Source of the DNA: Streptomyces hawaiiensis
GTDB taxonomy: Bacteria > Actinomycetota > Actinomycetes > Streptomycetales > Streptomycetaceae
Assembly: GCF_004803895.1 (NCBI RefSeq)
Contig: NZ_CP021978.1
Location: 7,316,001 to 7,380,000 of the forward strand
DNA length: 64,000 nucleotides
Direction: 5' to 3'
Shown here: positions 25,641 through 34,259 of the stretch, piece by piece
How the letters are laid out: every line of letters begins with the position of its first letter
Position numbering within the stretch: the first letter of the stretch is position 1
The notes under the pieces: model-generated
What the model was told of the DNA's origin: nothing
The model's database searches: none
What the model saw: the letters and a program-made list of their open reading frames with translations, nothing else
Translations under genes and position numbers: made by a program

Positions 25641-25781
25641 GTGCCTGCTCAGCAGTTGCTCCGTCACCGTCAGTTGCACGCGTCCCAACAGAAACACCCA
25701 TCAGGGATGGGCAGTTGGGCATCCCATCTGACATGCCCTCAGTCCGTGCAGCACCCTGTCGAACCGAGGAAGGCCACGGTC

Positions 25782-28700
25782 ATGCCGCACCCGCACCCGC
25801 ACCCCTCTCCCGCCGACCGGCCGGTCGTCAGCCGCCGCCGACTGCTGGAGGGGGGAGCCGCCGTGCTCGGCGCGCTCGCCCTGTCCGCGTCGCCCGCCGC
25901 GGCACACGCGGCCGGCCGGCGCCCGGCGGCGGACGGCCCTCCGGAGTGGAACGACGGCCTGAGCGTGTACCGGGTGGGCACCGAGCCACCGCACACCACC
26001 CTCATGCCCTACGCGGACCTCGGGCAGGCACTGAAGGGCGACCGCGAGCGCTCGCCGTACCGGCTGAGCCTCGACGGCACCTGGAAGTTCGCCTACGCGG
26101 ACCGCCCCGACGACCGGGACACCGACTTCCACCGCACCGACGTCGACGACTCCGGCTGGGACACCATCCCCGTGCCCTCGGCCTGGCAGATGCACGGCTA
26201 CGACTTCCCGATCTACGTCAACATCACCTACCCCTGGTGGGGCCCCAACGGCGGCGGCGAGGACGCCCAGCCGCCGGCCGCCCCCACCCGCTACAACCCC
26301 GTCGGCCAGTACCGCCGCACGTTCACCGTGCCCCGCAACTGGAAGGGCCGGCGCACCTTCCTGCACTTCGAGGGCGTCAAGTCCGCCCACTACGTGTGGA
26401 TCAACGGCGCGCTGGTGGGCTACCACGAGGACTCCTACACCTCCGCCGAGTACGACATCACCCGCCACCTCAAGCCGGGCACCAACCAGATCGCCGTCGA
26501 GGTGTACCGCTACTCCGACGCGGAGTGGCTGGAGGACCAGGACATGATCCGGCTGAGCGGCATCTTCCGCTCGGTCCACCTGTACTCCACCCCGAACGTG
26601 CACCTGCGCGACTTCCGCCTGGACACTCCGCTCGGCGACGGCTATACCTCCGCCGAGCTCAAGGTCACCGCGCACGTACGCGACTACGGCGGCGAGGGCG
26701 CGGGCCGCTACACCGTCGAGACCCAGCTCTACGACGCGCGCGGCCACGCGGTCTGGTCCCGGCCCCTGAAGGGGTCCGCCGACGTCCCCGACGGCGACGA
26801 GGCGACGGCCGAGGCCTCCAGAGCCGTCCCCTCGCCGAAGCTGTGGTCGGCCGAGCACCCGAACCTGTACACGGCCGTGCTCCGCCTGCGCGATCCGGCC
26901 GGCAAGGTGGTGGAGACCCTCTCGCACCGGGTCGGCTTCCGCGAGTTCGCGCTCAAGGACGGCCTGATGCGCATCAACGGCAAGCCGGTCTCCTTCCGCG
27001 GCACCAACCGCCACGAGATGCACCCCGTCACCGGCTCGGCGCTCACCCGCGCGCAGATGGTCGAGGACATCGAGGTCATCAAGCGGCTCAACATCAACAG
27101 CGTCCGCACCTCGCACTACCCCAACAACCCGCTCTGGCTCGAACTCGCCGACGAGTACGGTCTGTACCTCGTCGACGAGACCAACCTCGAAACCCACGGC
27201 ATCCGCGACAAGTTCCCCGGCAGCGGCCACCCGGAGTGGACCGAGGCGTGCGTGGTCCGCGCCCAGAACATGGTCCACCGCGACAAGAACCACGCCTCGG
27301 TGGTCATCTGGTCCCTGGGCAACGAGGCGGGTGGCGGCACGACCTTCAACGCCATGTACGACTGGATCCGCTCCTACGACCCCTCGCGCGTCATCCAGTA
27401 CGAGGGCGACGACCGCCCGGGCATCAGCGACATCCGCTCCGAGATGTACGACAGCCCGCAGCGGGTCGAGCAGCGCGCCAAGGACACGAGCGACACCCGG
27501 CCGTACGTGATGATCGAGTACTCCCACGGCATGGGCAACTCCAACGGCAACTTCAAGAAGTACTGGGACATCGTCCGCCGCTACGACGTCCTCCAGGGCG
27601 GCTGGATCTGGGACTTCGTCGACCAGGCCCTCAGCTGGCCCGCCCCGGCCCGCAAGCTGCTCACCGAGTCCGGCCCGGGCTCGCTGCGCGGTGAGATCAT
27701 CGCGCCCGCCGGCACCTTCGACCGCGCCAAGGGCGTCTCCGGCGGCACCGTCTTCCCCCGCGACACCCGCCTCGACCTCACCGGCTCCCTCACGCTGGAG
27801 GCCTGGGTCACCCCACACGTGACCGGCGGCCACCAGCCGATCATCGCCAAGGGCGATACCCAGTACGCCCTCAAACAGTCCGACAAAACCCTGGAGTTCT
27901 TCATCCACGGCGGCGGCCAGTGGGTCACCGCGAGCTGGGCGCTGCCCGACGGCTGGACCGGCCAGGAGCACCACGTCGCGGGTGTCTTCGACGCGGACGC
28001 GGGCACGCTCACCCTGTACGTCGACGGCCAGGTGCGCGGCACCAAGACCACCACCCGGCGTCCCGCCGACAACACCGCGTCCCTGTCGCTGGCCACCGAC
28101 ATCGACAACCCGACCCGCGAGTTCAGCGGCACCATCCGCCGGGCCCGCGTGTACGCCCGCGCCCTCAGCGCCGCCGAACTGGCCTCGGACACCCGCAAGC
28201 CCGACGACGAGGGCGTGCGCTTCTGGTTCGACGCCGCCACCGTCGGCTTGACCGAGAAGCGCCCGCGCGACAAGACGTTCTACGCCTACGGCGGCGACTG
28301 GGGCGACAACCCCAACGACGGCGCCTTCGCCGGGGACGGCATCGTCCTGCCCGACCGCACGCTCACCGGCAAGTCCGCCGAGGTCAAGCAGATCTACCAG
28401 TCCGTCAACGCCACCCCGGCCTCGGGCGGCCCCGGCGCCGTCACGCTCACCAACGAGTACCTGTTCACCAACCTCCGCGAGTTCGAAGGCCGTTGGTCCC
28501 TCGTCGCCGACGGCGAGGTCGTCCGGCGCGGCCGGCTGACCCGCGACCAGCTGAACGTCGCGCCGCTGAGCAGCAAGGACATCAACATCCCGGTGCGCCT
28601 CCCGGCGAAGCCCGAACCCGGCACGGAGTACTTCCTCCAGCTCTCCTTCACCACCAGGGAACCCACCCGGTGGGCCAAGGCCGGCTTCGAGGTCGCCAAG

Positions 28701-29678
28701 CAGCAAATCGCCCTCGACGCGGGCAGCCCGGCCGTGAAACCCGCGCCGCTGCGCGGCGTGCCCGCCCTCAGCCACACCGACGGGGACAAGACCGTCACCG
28801 TCAAGGGCAAGGGCTTCGCCGTCACCGTCGACAAGAGCACCGGAACCATCACGTCCTACGAGGCGGGCGGCACCCGGCTCATCACCTCCGGCCCCGTCCC
28901 GAACTTCTGGCGGGCGCCCACCGACAACGACCGCGGCAACGGCCACCACACCCGCAACCAGGTGTGGCGCGACGCCGGCGCGAAGCGCAAGGTCGCGGAC
29001 GTACGGGTACGGCCCCTGGACGACCGGGCCGTCGAGGTCACCTTCACCGGCACGCTGCCCACCGGCACGGCGTCCACGTACAGCACGACGTACACGGTCT
29101 TCGGCAACGGCGAGATCAAGGTCGACAACACCCTGCACCCGGGCGCGGCGAACCTGCCGTACATCCCGGAGGTCGGGACCCTGCTGTTCCTGCCGAGGAG
29201 CCTGGACCGGCTGCACTACTACGGCCGGGGCCCCGAGGAGAACATGTGGGACCGCAACAACGCCACCGACGTGGGTCTGTATTCCGGCACCGTCTCCGGG
29301 CAGTGGACCCCGTATCTGCGCCCCCAGGAGAACGGCAACAAGACCGACGTCCGCTGGGCCGCGCTGACCGACGGCAGGGGGCGCGGACTGCTCGTCTGCG
29401 GTGAGCCGCTGCTGGAGGTCAACGCCTCGCACTTCACCCCCGAGGACCTGTCCGTCGGGGCCCGCCACGACTACCAGCTCACCCCCCGGGACGCGGTGGT
29501 CCTGCGGCTCAACCACCGCCAGATGGGCGTGGGCGGCGACAACAGCTGGGGCGCGCACACGCACGACGAGTTCAAGCTGCTCGCCAACCGCGACTACGCG
29601 TACACCTACCGGCTGCGGCCGCTGACGCGGGTGAGCGAGGCGATGGAGGCCTCGCGACGGCCGACGGCCACCAGTTAG
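25782..29678 (+). CDS. Secreted GH2 beta-galactosidase with LamG domain inserted in the barrel
   Basis: The 1,298-residue enzyme has a twin-arginine signal (SRRRLLEGGAAVLGALAL), GH2 sugar-binding and Ig-like domains, then the TIM barrel with acid/base Glu515 (SLGNEAGGG) and nucleophile Glu579 (MIEYSHGMGNS). The expected barrel strands WIWDFVDQAL (about 608) and YAYGGDWGDNPND (about 834) are split by about 215 residues that look like a LamG/concanavalin domain (LTLEAWVTP, GTLTLYVDGQVRG, GTIRRARVYARALSAAEL). A DUF4981-like region and the beta-galactosidase small domain (EVGTLLFLPRSLDRLHYYGRGP) complete it. Tat export fits a large folded enzyme acting outside the cell on galactosides. ATG 25782 has GAGGAAGG upstream. 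Confidence 0.93.
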   Translation: MPHPHPHPSPADRPVVSRRRLLEGGAAVLGALALSASPAAAHAAGRRPAADGPPEWNDGLSVYRVGTEPPHTTLMPYADLGQALKGDRERSPYRLSLDGTWKFAYADRPDDRDTDFHRTDVDDSGWDTIPVPSAWQMHGYDFPIYVNITYPWWGPNGGGEDAQPPAAPTRYNPVGQYRRTFTVPRNWKGRRTFLHFEGVKSAHYVWINGALVGYHEDSYTSAEYDITRHLKPGTNQIAVEVYRYSDAEWLEDQDMIRLSGIFRSVHLYSTPNVHLRDFRLDTPLGDGYTSAELKVTAHVRDYGGEGAGRYTVETQLYDARGHAVWSRPLKGSADVPDGDEATAEASRAVPSPKLWSAEHPNLYTAVLRLRDPAGKVVETLSHRVGFREFALKDGLMRINGKPVSFRGTNRHEMHPVTGSALTRAQMVEDIEVIKRLNINSVRTSHYPNNPLWLELADEYGLYLVDETNLETHGIRDKFPGSGHPEWTEACVVRAQNMVHRDKNHASVVIWSLGNEAGGGTTFNAMYDWIRSYDPSRVIQYEGDDRPGISDIRSEMYDSPQRVEQRAKDTSDTRPYVMIEYSHGMGNSNGNFKKYWDIVRRYDVLQGGWIWDFVDQALSWPAPARKLLTESGPGSLRGEIIAPAGTFDRAKGVSGGTVFPRDTRLDLTGSLTLEAWVTPHVTGGHQPIIAKGDTQYALKQSDKTLEFFIHGGGQWVTASWALPDGWTGQEHHVAGVFDADAGTLTLYVDGQVRGTKTTTRRPADNTASLSLATDIDNPTREFSGTIRRARVYARALSAAELASDTRKPDDEGVRFWFDAATVGLTEKRPRDKTFYAYGGDWGDNPNDGAFAGDGIVLPDRTLTGKSAEVKQIYQSVNATPASGGPGAVTLTNEYLFTNLREFEGRWSLVADGEVVRRGRLTRDQLNVAPLSSKDINIPVRLPAKPEPGTEYFLQLSFTTREPTRWAKAGFEVAKQQIALDAGSPAVKPAPLRGVPALSHTDGDKTVTVKGKGFAVTVDKSTGTITSYEAGGTRLITSGPVPNFWRAPTDNDRGNGHHTRNQVWRDAGAKRKVADVRVRPLDDRAVEVTFTGTLPTGTASTYSTTYTVFGNGEIKVDNTLHPGAANLPYIPEVGTLLFLPRSLDRLHYYGRGPEENMWDRNNATDVGLYSGTVSGQWTPYLRPQENGNKTDVRWAALTDGRGRGLLVCGEPLLEVNASHFTPEDLSVGARHDYQLTPRDAVVLRLNHRQMGVGGDNSWGAHTHDEFKLLANRDYAYTYRLRPLTRVSEAMEASRRPTATS

Positions 29679-29703
29679 CCCGCCGGGTGACAGCGGCGCC
29701 GCC

Positions 29704-30066
29704 TCAGTCGGCGGCGTCGCTGATGCCCAGGCGCAGATGCTCCACGTGGAACACGGCCTGGTCGAGCAGCTCGGCGACATGGTGGTCGTGCAGCGCGTAG
29801 ACCACCGAACGGCCCCGCCGCTCGCCCACGACCAGGCCCAGATTGCGCAGCAGCCGCAGCTGGTGCGAGCAGGCCGACTGCTCCATGCCCACCTCGGCGG
29901 CCAACTCCGTGGCCGGCAGCGGGCCCTCGCGCAACCGCGCCAGGATCAGCAGCCGGGAGGGTGTGGACAGGGCTTGGAGCGTGGTGGCGACCTTCGCGAC
30001 GTTGTCCGCGTCCAGGCGTACGCGCTCGCCGGCGTCCTGCACGGGGGTGACGGCTCCATGACCCAT
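29704..30066 (-). CDS. ArsR/SmtB metal sensor of the NmtR/CzrA type
   Basis: The 120-residue winged-helix protein has the ArsR recognition region (MEQSACSHQLRLLRNLGLV) and, in the last helix, Asp94-x-His96-x10-His107-x2-His110. This is the alpha-5 metal site of SmtB, CzrA and NmtR, sensing Zn, Co or Ni. The CadC-type Cys-x-Cys motif is absent. No ribosome site precedes ATG 30066, but a TACGAT -10 element ends five to seven bases before it, so the transcript is probably leaderless. A palindrome at 30101-30112 is the likely operator. No metal transporter gene is adjacent; its target may be itself or elsewhere. It is divergent from the Ada-AlkA gene. Confidence 0.9.
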   Translation of the reverse strand: MGHGAVTPVQDAGERVRLDADNVAKVATTLQALSTPSRLLILARLREGPLPATELAAEVGMEQSACSHQLRLLRNLGLVVGERRGRSVVYALHDHHVAELLDQAVFHVEHLRLGISDAAD

Positions 30067-30100
30067 GACGTCATCGTACCGGCCCCGCACGAACACATGA

Positions 30101-30112
30101 ATGAATCTTCAT
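30101..30112. promoter_or_regulatory. Candidate operator of the ArsR/SmtB sensor
   Basis: ATGAATCTTCAT is a perfect 5-2-5 palindrome in an AT-rich island, like SmtB-family sites. It lies 35 bp upstream of the sensor gene, next to where the -35 of its TACGAT promoter would be. Confidence 0.6.
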
Positions 30113-30197
30113 CTGTCTCGTTGGGGTGAGGAGGCGCGGGCACGTCGATGTCGGATTCTCGCCAGCCCCGCCCGGCCCGGTGCCGGATGCTGGACCC

Positions 30198-31679
30198 ATG
30201 CAGATGGGGATGCACACCGACACCGAGCGCTGCGTGCGCGCCGTCCGGTCGAAGGACGCACGGTTCGACGGCTGGTTCTTCACGGCCGTCCTGACCACCG
30301 GCATCTACTGCCGTCCCAGCTGCCCGGTGGTGCCGCCCAAGCCGGAGAACATGGTCTTCCACCCCAGCGCGGCGGCCTGCCAGCAGGCCGGCTTCCGGGC
30401 CTGCAAACGCTGCCGGCCCGACACCAGCCCCGGCTCCCCGGAGTGGAATCAGCGCGCCGACGTCGTGGCCCGTGCCATGCGGCTGATCGCCGACGGGGTC
30501 GTGGACCGTGAGGGCGTGCCCGGCCTCGCCGGCCGGCTCGGGTACAGCACCCGGCAGGTCGAGCGGCAGCTCCTCGCCGAGCTGGGCGCGGGCCCTCTCG
30601 CGCTCGCCCGGGCCCAGCGCGCCCAGACTGCCCGGCTGCTCATCGAGACGACCGCCCTGCCCATGGCGCAGATCGCCTTCGCCGCCGGTTTCGCCTCCAT
30701 CCGGACCTTCAACGACACGGTCCGCGAGGTCTTCGCCCTGCCCCCGAGCGAGCTGCGCGCCCGCGCCCCGAAGCGGCAGGGCGCGAGCACCCCCGGCGCC
30801 CTGTCGCTGCGGCTGCCGTTCCGCGCCCCGCTCAACCCCGACAACCTCTTCGGCCACCTCGCGGCGACGGCCGTACCCGGCGTGGAGGAGTGGCGCGACG
30901 GCTCCTACCGCCGCACCCTGCGCCTGCCCTACGGCCACGGCGTCGTGGCCCTCACCCCGAACCCGGATCACATCGCCTGCCGCCTCACCCTCAGCGACCT
31001 GCGCGACCTGACCGTCGCCATCAGCCGCTGCCGCCGCCTGCTCGACCTGGACGCCGACCCCGTCGCGATCGACGACCAGCTCCGCACGGACCCGGTCCTG
31101 GCACCGCTGGTCGACAAGGCGCCCGGCCGGCGTGTGCCGCGCACAGTCGACGAGGCCGAGTTCGCCGTTCGGGCCGTGCTCGGCCAGCAGGTCTCCACCG
31201 CCGCCGCCCGCACCCACGCCGCCCGTCTCGTCACCGCGTACGGCGAACCGGTCGACGACCCCGAGGGCGGCCTCACCCACCTCTTCCCGGCCCCCAAGGC
31301 CCTCGCGGCGCTCGACCCCGAGACGCTGGCGATGCCACGCACCCGCCGCACGACCTTCACCACCCTGGTCCGCGCCCTCGCCGACGGCGACCTCCACCTG
31401 GGCGTCGAGAGCGACTGGCCGCGCACCCGCGACCGGCTCCTCGCCCTGCCCGGCTTCGGCCCCTGGACGGTGGACGTCATCGCCATGCGCGCCCTGGGCG
31501 ACCCCGACGCCTTCCTCCCCACCGACCTCGGCATCCGCCGCGCCGCCCGGGAACTGGGCCTGCCGTCCACACCCGCCGCGCTCACCGCACGCGCCGGGGC
31601 CTGGCGCCCCTGGCGGGCCTACGCGGTCCAGTACCTCTGGGCGACCGACAGCCACCCGATCAACTTCCTTCCGGTATAG
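30198..31679 (+). CDS. Ada-AlkA fusion: methylphosphotriester sensor, AraC HTH and 3-methyladenine glycosylase
   Basis: The 493-residue protein fuses an Ada zinc domain with Cys38, Cys42, Cys69 and Cys72, the same numbers as in E. coli Ada, to an AraC-type HTH (about 85-190) and an AlkA-like HhH-GPD glycosylase. The glycosylase has LPGFGPWTVDVIAMRAL and the catalytic Asp443 in LPTDLG. It should accept methyl groups from phosphotriesters at Cys38, activate transcription, and excise 3-methyladenine. The Ada numbering supports ATG 30198 over the open frame to 30126; there is a GATGCT element just upstream and no ribosome site, so it may be leaderless. The ogt gene follows after 8 bp. Confidence 0.93.
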   Translation: MQMGMHTDTERCVRAVRSKDARFDGWFFTAVLTTGIYCRPSCPVVPPKPENMVFHPSAAACQQAGFRACKRCRPDTSPGSPEWNQRADVVARAMRLIADGVVDREGVPGLAGRLGYSTRQVERQLLAELGAGPLALARAQRAQTARLLIETTALPMAQIAFAAGFASIRTFNDTVREVFALPPSELRARAPKRQGASTPGALSLRLPFRAPLNPDNLFGHLAATAVPGVEEWRDGSYRRTLRLPYGHGVVALTPNPDHIACRLTLSDLRDLTVAISRCRRLLDLDADPVAIDDQLRTDPVLAPLVDKAPGRRVPRTVDEAEFAVRAVLGQQVSTAAARTHAARLVTAYGEPVDDPEGGLTHLFPAPKALAALDPETLAMPRTRRTTFTTLVRALADGDLHLGVESDWPRTRDRLLALPGFGPWTVDVIAMRALGDPDAFLPTDLGIRRAARELGLPSTPAALTARAGAWRPWRAYAVQYLWATDSHPINFLPV

Positions 31680-31687
31680 GACGTCCG

Positions 31688-32170
31688 ATGAAGCAGCACA
31701 CCGTGACCGACAGCCCGTACGGCCCCCTCACCCTCGTCGCCGACGACGGGGTCCTGTGCGGCCTGTACATGACCGACCAGCGCCACCGCCCGCCGGAGGA
31801 GACCTTCGGCACCCGCGACGACACCCTCTTCGCGGAGGCGGAGGAGCAGCTGAAGGCCTACTTCGCGGGCGACCTCGAGGAGTTCACGGTCGAACTCCGC
31901 CTGAACGGCACCCCGTTCCAGCGCACCGTCTGGGACGAACTGCGCCGCATCCCGTACGGCGAGACCCGCACCTACGGCCAACTGGCCGACGCCCTCGGCA
32001 CCCCCACCGCCTCCCGCGCGGTGGGCCTGGCCAACGGCCGCAATCCCATCGGCATCATCGTGCCGTGCCATCGGGTGATCGGGGCGAGCGGGAGCCTGAC
32101 GGGATACGGCGGCGGGCTGGAGCGCAAGCAGCGCCTGCTGGACTTCGAACGCGGAGCCGCCCTTTTCTGA
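31688..32170 (+). CDS. ogt: Methylated-DNA--protein-cysteine methyltransferase
   Basis: The 160-residue protein ends with the active-site motif IVPCHRVIG, with acceptor Cys127. It also has the DNA-binding RAVGLANGRNP region. It repairs O6-methylguanine by suicidal methyl transfer. It starts eight bases after the Ada-AlkA stop, so the two form an adaptive alkylation-repair operon. This operon places the damage sensor, glycosylase and O6-methyltransferase together. Confidence 0.96.
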   Translation: MKQHTVTDSPYGPLTLVADDGVLCGLYMTDQRHRPPEETFGTRDDTLFAEAEEQLKAYFAGDLEEFTVELRLNGTPFQRTVWDELRRIPYGETRTYGQLADALGTPTASRAVGLANGRNPIGIIVPCHRVIGASGSLTGYGGGLERKQRLLDFERGAALF

Positions 32171-32193
32171 CGCCACAGCTCATCAAATTTGAC

Positions 32194-32199
32194 TAGACT
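32194..32199 (+). promoter_or_regulatory. -10 element of a leaderless promoter for the VOC gene
   Basis: TAGACT ends seven bases before ATG 32206 in an AT-rich patch (CATCAAATTTGAC just upstream). No ribosome site is present, so the transcript probably starts at the ATG. Confidence 0.5.
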
Positions 32200-32205
32200 G
32201 CGGTC

Positions 32206-32919
32206 ATGCCGGAGAAGACGATCCCGATCCTGCCGTGCCGCACCCTCCAGCCCGTCCTCGACTTCTACACCGCCCTCGGATTCGAGGTGACGTACCAGCA
32301 GCGCAGCCCCAACCCCTACGCGGTCGTGGAACGCGGCGGCATCGAGCTGCAGTTCTTCGCGATGAAGCAGTACGAGCCGACCGTGTCGTTCAGCACCTGC
32401 TACGTCCTGACCGACGACGTCGACGGCCTCTACCAGGCATTCCGGGCCGGGCTCAAGGAGACGTACGGAAGGGTCCCCACCCGGGGCCTGCCCCGGGTCG
32501 GGCCGCTCAAGGACATGTCGTACGGCGTGCGGCAGTTCCTCATGACCGACCCCGGAGGCAACTGCGTCCGCGTCGGGCAGCGCACGGGCCAGGAGCGCCA
32601 CCACGGGCCCGCCCCCGAGGAGACGTTCGCGCGGGCCCTGCACTTCGCGTCGCTGCTGGCGGACTCCAAGGGGGACGCGGCGGGCGCCGCCAAGGTCATC
32701 GACCGGGTGCTGTGCCTGACGGACGAGACACCGACGCGCGTCCAGCTGCTTCAGCTCCTCGTGCTGCGCGCGGACGTAGCGGGACGGCTCGGCGACGAAG
32801 AGGCGTCCGCGACCGCCCTCGCCCGCGCCGCCGCGCTCGACCTCGCCGAAGCCGAACGCGACCGGGGCCGCGACGCGCTCACACGCCTGGCGGACCTGCG
32901 GAGCCCGCCTCTGCCGTGA
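32206..32919 (+). CDS. VOC (glyoxalase/bleomycin-resistance) family protein with helical tail
   Basis: Residues 1-130 form a VOC domain resembling bleomycin-resistance proteins (LPCRTLQPVLDFYTALGFEV, GGIELQFFAMKQYEP, QFLMTDPGGNCVRVGQ). The remaining 105 residues are helical and TPR-like (LHFASLLADSKGDAAGAAKV, then two more Ala-rich helices). The family includes metal-dependent enzymes and drug-sequestering proteins; which applies here is not clear. The 3' end overlaps the convergent Sir2 gene by 41 bp, an unusual antisense overlap. Confidence 0.85.
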   Translation: MPEKTIPILPCRTLQPVLDFYTALGFEVTYQQRSPNPYAVVERGGIELQFFAMKQYEPTVSFSTCYVLTDDVDGLYQAFRAGLKETYGRVPTRGLPRVGPLKDMSYGVRQFLMTDPGGNCVRVGQRTGQERHHGPAPEETFARALHFASLLADSKGDAAGAAKVIDRVLCLTDETPTRVQLLQLLVLRADVAGRLGDEEASATALARAAALDLAEAERDRGRDALTRLADLRSPPLP

Positions 32920-33634
32920 GGCCGCGCAGCACCTCCGGCAGCGCCGTGCCGATCGGATCGCGGACGAGCTCGTCGGCACGGTCGTCGTACGGCGTCGGCT
33001 CGGCGTTGACGATGATCAGCCGGGCGCCGTGGTCGGCGGCGACCCCGGCGAGACCGGCGGCGGGCTGGACCTGAAGAGACGTGCCGACGGCGACGAAGAT
33101 CTGGCAGCCCTTGCTGATGGCGACCGCCTGACCGAGGACGACGGGGTCGAGCCGCTCGCCGAACATCACCGTCGCCGGCTTCAGGATCCCGCCGCACTCC
33201 CGGCAGGGCGGGTCGTCCTCACCGGCCTCGACCCGGGCGAGCGCGTCCGCCATCGGGCCGCGGGCGTGGCAGCCGGTGCAGACGAAACTCCGCGCCGTAC
33301 CGTGCAGTTCGAGCACCTTGCGGGCGGGCATCCCGGCGAGCTGGTGCAGACCGTCCACGTTCTGGGTGATCACCCGCACCGGCACACCGGACCGCTCCAG
33401 CTCGGCGACCGCCCGGTGCGCGGCGTTGGGCTCCGCCCGCAGCGTCCGGTTCTCCCGCCGCATCCGCCAGGAGCGGCGGCGGATCTCCGCGTCACCCATG
33501 TAGTACTCGTACGTGACGAGCTTCTCGGCCTCGGGGTCCCGCCGCCACAGTCCGTTCAACCCGCGGTAGTCGGAAATCCCGGAGTCGGTGCTGATGCCGG
33601 CACCGGTGAGCAGGGCGACAAGGGGCTTGGCCAT
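32879..33634 (-). CDS. Sir2-family NAD-dependent protein deacylase
   Basis: The 251-residue sirtuin has ALLTGAGISTDSGISDYRG (NAD-binding), ITQNVDGLHQLAG, catalytic His in LELHGT, four zinc cysteines (CTGC and CREC, 20-odd residues apart), and VGTSLQVQPAAGL. It should deacylate lysines with NAD, making O-acyl-ADP-ribose. ATG 33634 gives the family's normal start MAKPLVALLTGAGIS. It is followed upstream by Nudix and ADP-ribosylglycohydrolase genes on the same strand, all handling NAD or ADP-ribose products. It overlaps the convergent VOC gene by 41 bp. Confidence 0.94.
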   Translation of the reverse strand: MAKPLVALLTGAGISTDSGISDYRGLNGLWRRDPEAEKLVTYEYYMGDAEIRRRSWRMRRENRTLRAEPNAAHRAVAELERSGVPVRVITQNVDGLHQLAGMPARKVLELHGTARSFVCTGCHARGPMADALARVEAGEDDPPCRECGGILKPATVMFGERLDPVVLGQAVAISKGCQIFVAVGTSLQVQPAAGLAGVAADHGARLIIVNAEPTPYDDRADELVRDPIGTALPEVLRGLTAEAGSAGPPGV

Positions 33635-33722
33635 GTCACCGAGGGTAGGCCGGGGCGCAGGGCGGCGGCGAGCGGATATCCAACGGGACGCCGAGGGTGT
33701 GAGGTACGGGTGGTGGGGCCCG

Positions 33723-34217
33723 TCAGAACACCCGCCGGCCGTTCTCCAGCTCCGCCGTGCCCGACCCGTCGGCCAGAACGTCGAGGGCGGCCAGGACACG
33801 GCCGCCGAGGGCACCCGGCAGATAGGCGGTCAGCTCATCGCGCGGAACCAGCCGCCAGGACAGCAGCTCCTCCTCCTGGAGGCGGATCGCCTTGAGCTCG
33901 TCCTCGCTCAGCACCCCACCGTCGTACAGATACGCCACCAGCGGCGGACGGCCCGTGCCGTGCACCCAGTCCACCGCCAGCAGCCGGCCGGGCTCCCGGT
34001 CCAGGCCGATCTCCTCGGCCGTCTCGCGTCGCGCGCCCTGCCGCGGGGTCTCGCCGTCGTCGGACTCGACGGTGCCGCCGGGCAGCGCCCAGCCCTCCCG
34101 GTAGTTGGGCTCGACGAGCAGCACCCGGCCCTCGCCGTCCCGGAACAGCGCGGCGGCGCCGGCCAGGACGCGGGGCAGGGACGCGATGTAGGCGGCGAAG
34201 TCAGGAGAGGAAGTCAC
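33723..34217 (-). CDS. Nudix hydrolase
   Basis: The 164-residue protein has a Nudix box ending in ARRETAEEIGL, preceded by LPGGTVESDDGE, which is two residues longer than usual before the first Glu. A C-terminal stretch (LLSWRLVPRDELTAYLPG) is typical of Nudix enzymes. Substrates could be ADP-ribose or damaged nucleotides; the flanking Sir2 and ADP-ribosylglycohydrolase genes make ADP-ribose attractive, by context only. The start is GTG. It is 88 bp upstream of the Sir2 start and 42 bp downstream of the next gene's stop. Confidence 0.9.
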   Translation of the reverse strand: MTSSPDFAAYIASLPRVLAGAAALFRDGEGRVLLVEPNYREGWALPGGTVESDDGETPRQGARRETAEEIGLDREPGRLLAVDWVHGTGRPPLVAYLYDGGVLSEDELKAIRLQEEELLSWRLVPRDELTAYLPGALGGRVLAALDVLADGSGTAELENGRRVF

Positions 34218-34259
34218 CGGTGCAGGGTAACCACCGGATCCCGTCTCATCCTCCGGCGG

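Noticed and set aside
25590..25645. tRNA-like T-loop text GTTCGAGTCC
   Set aside because: No acceptor or anticodon stem can be folded around it; it overlaps a better promoter match.
25701..29780. Very long antisense open frame over the beta-galactosidase gene
   Set aside because: A mirror of strong codon bias on the opposite strand; Val/Gly/Ala-rich with no domain.
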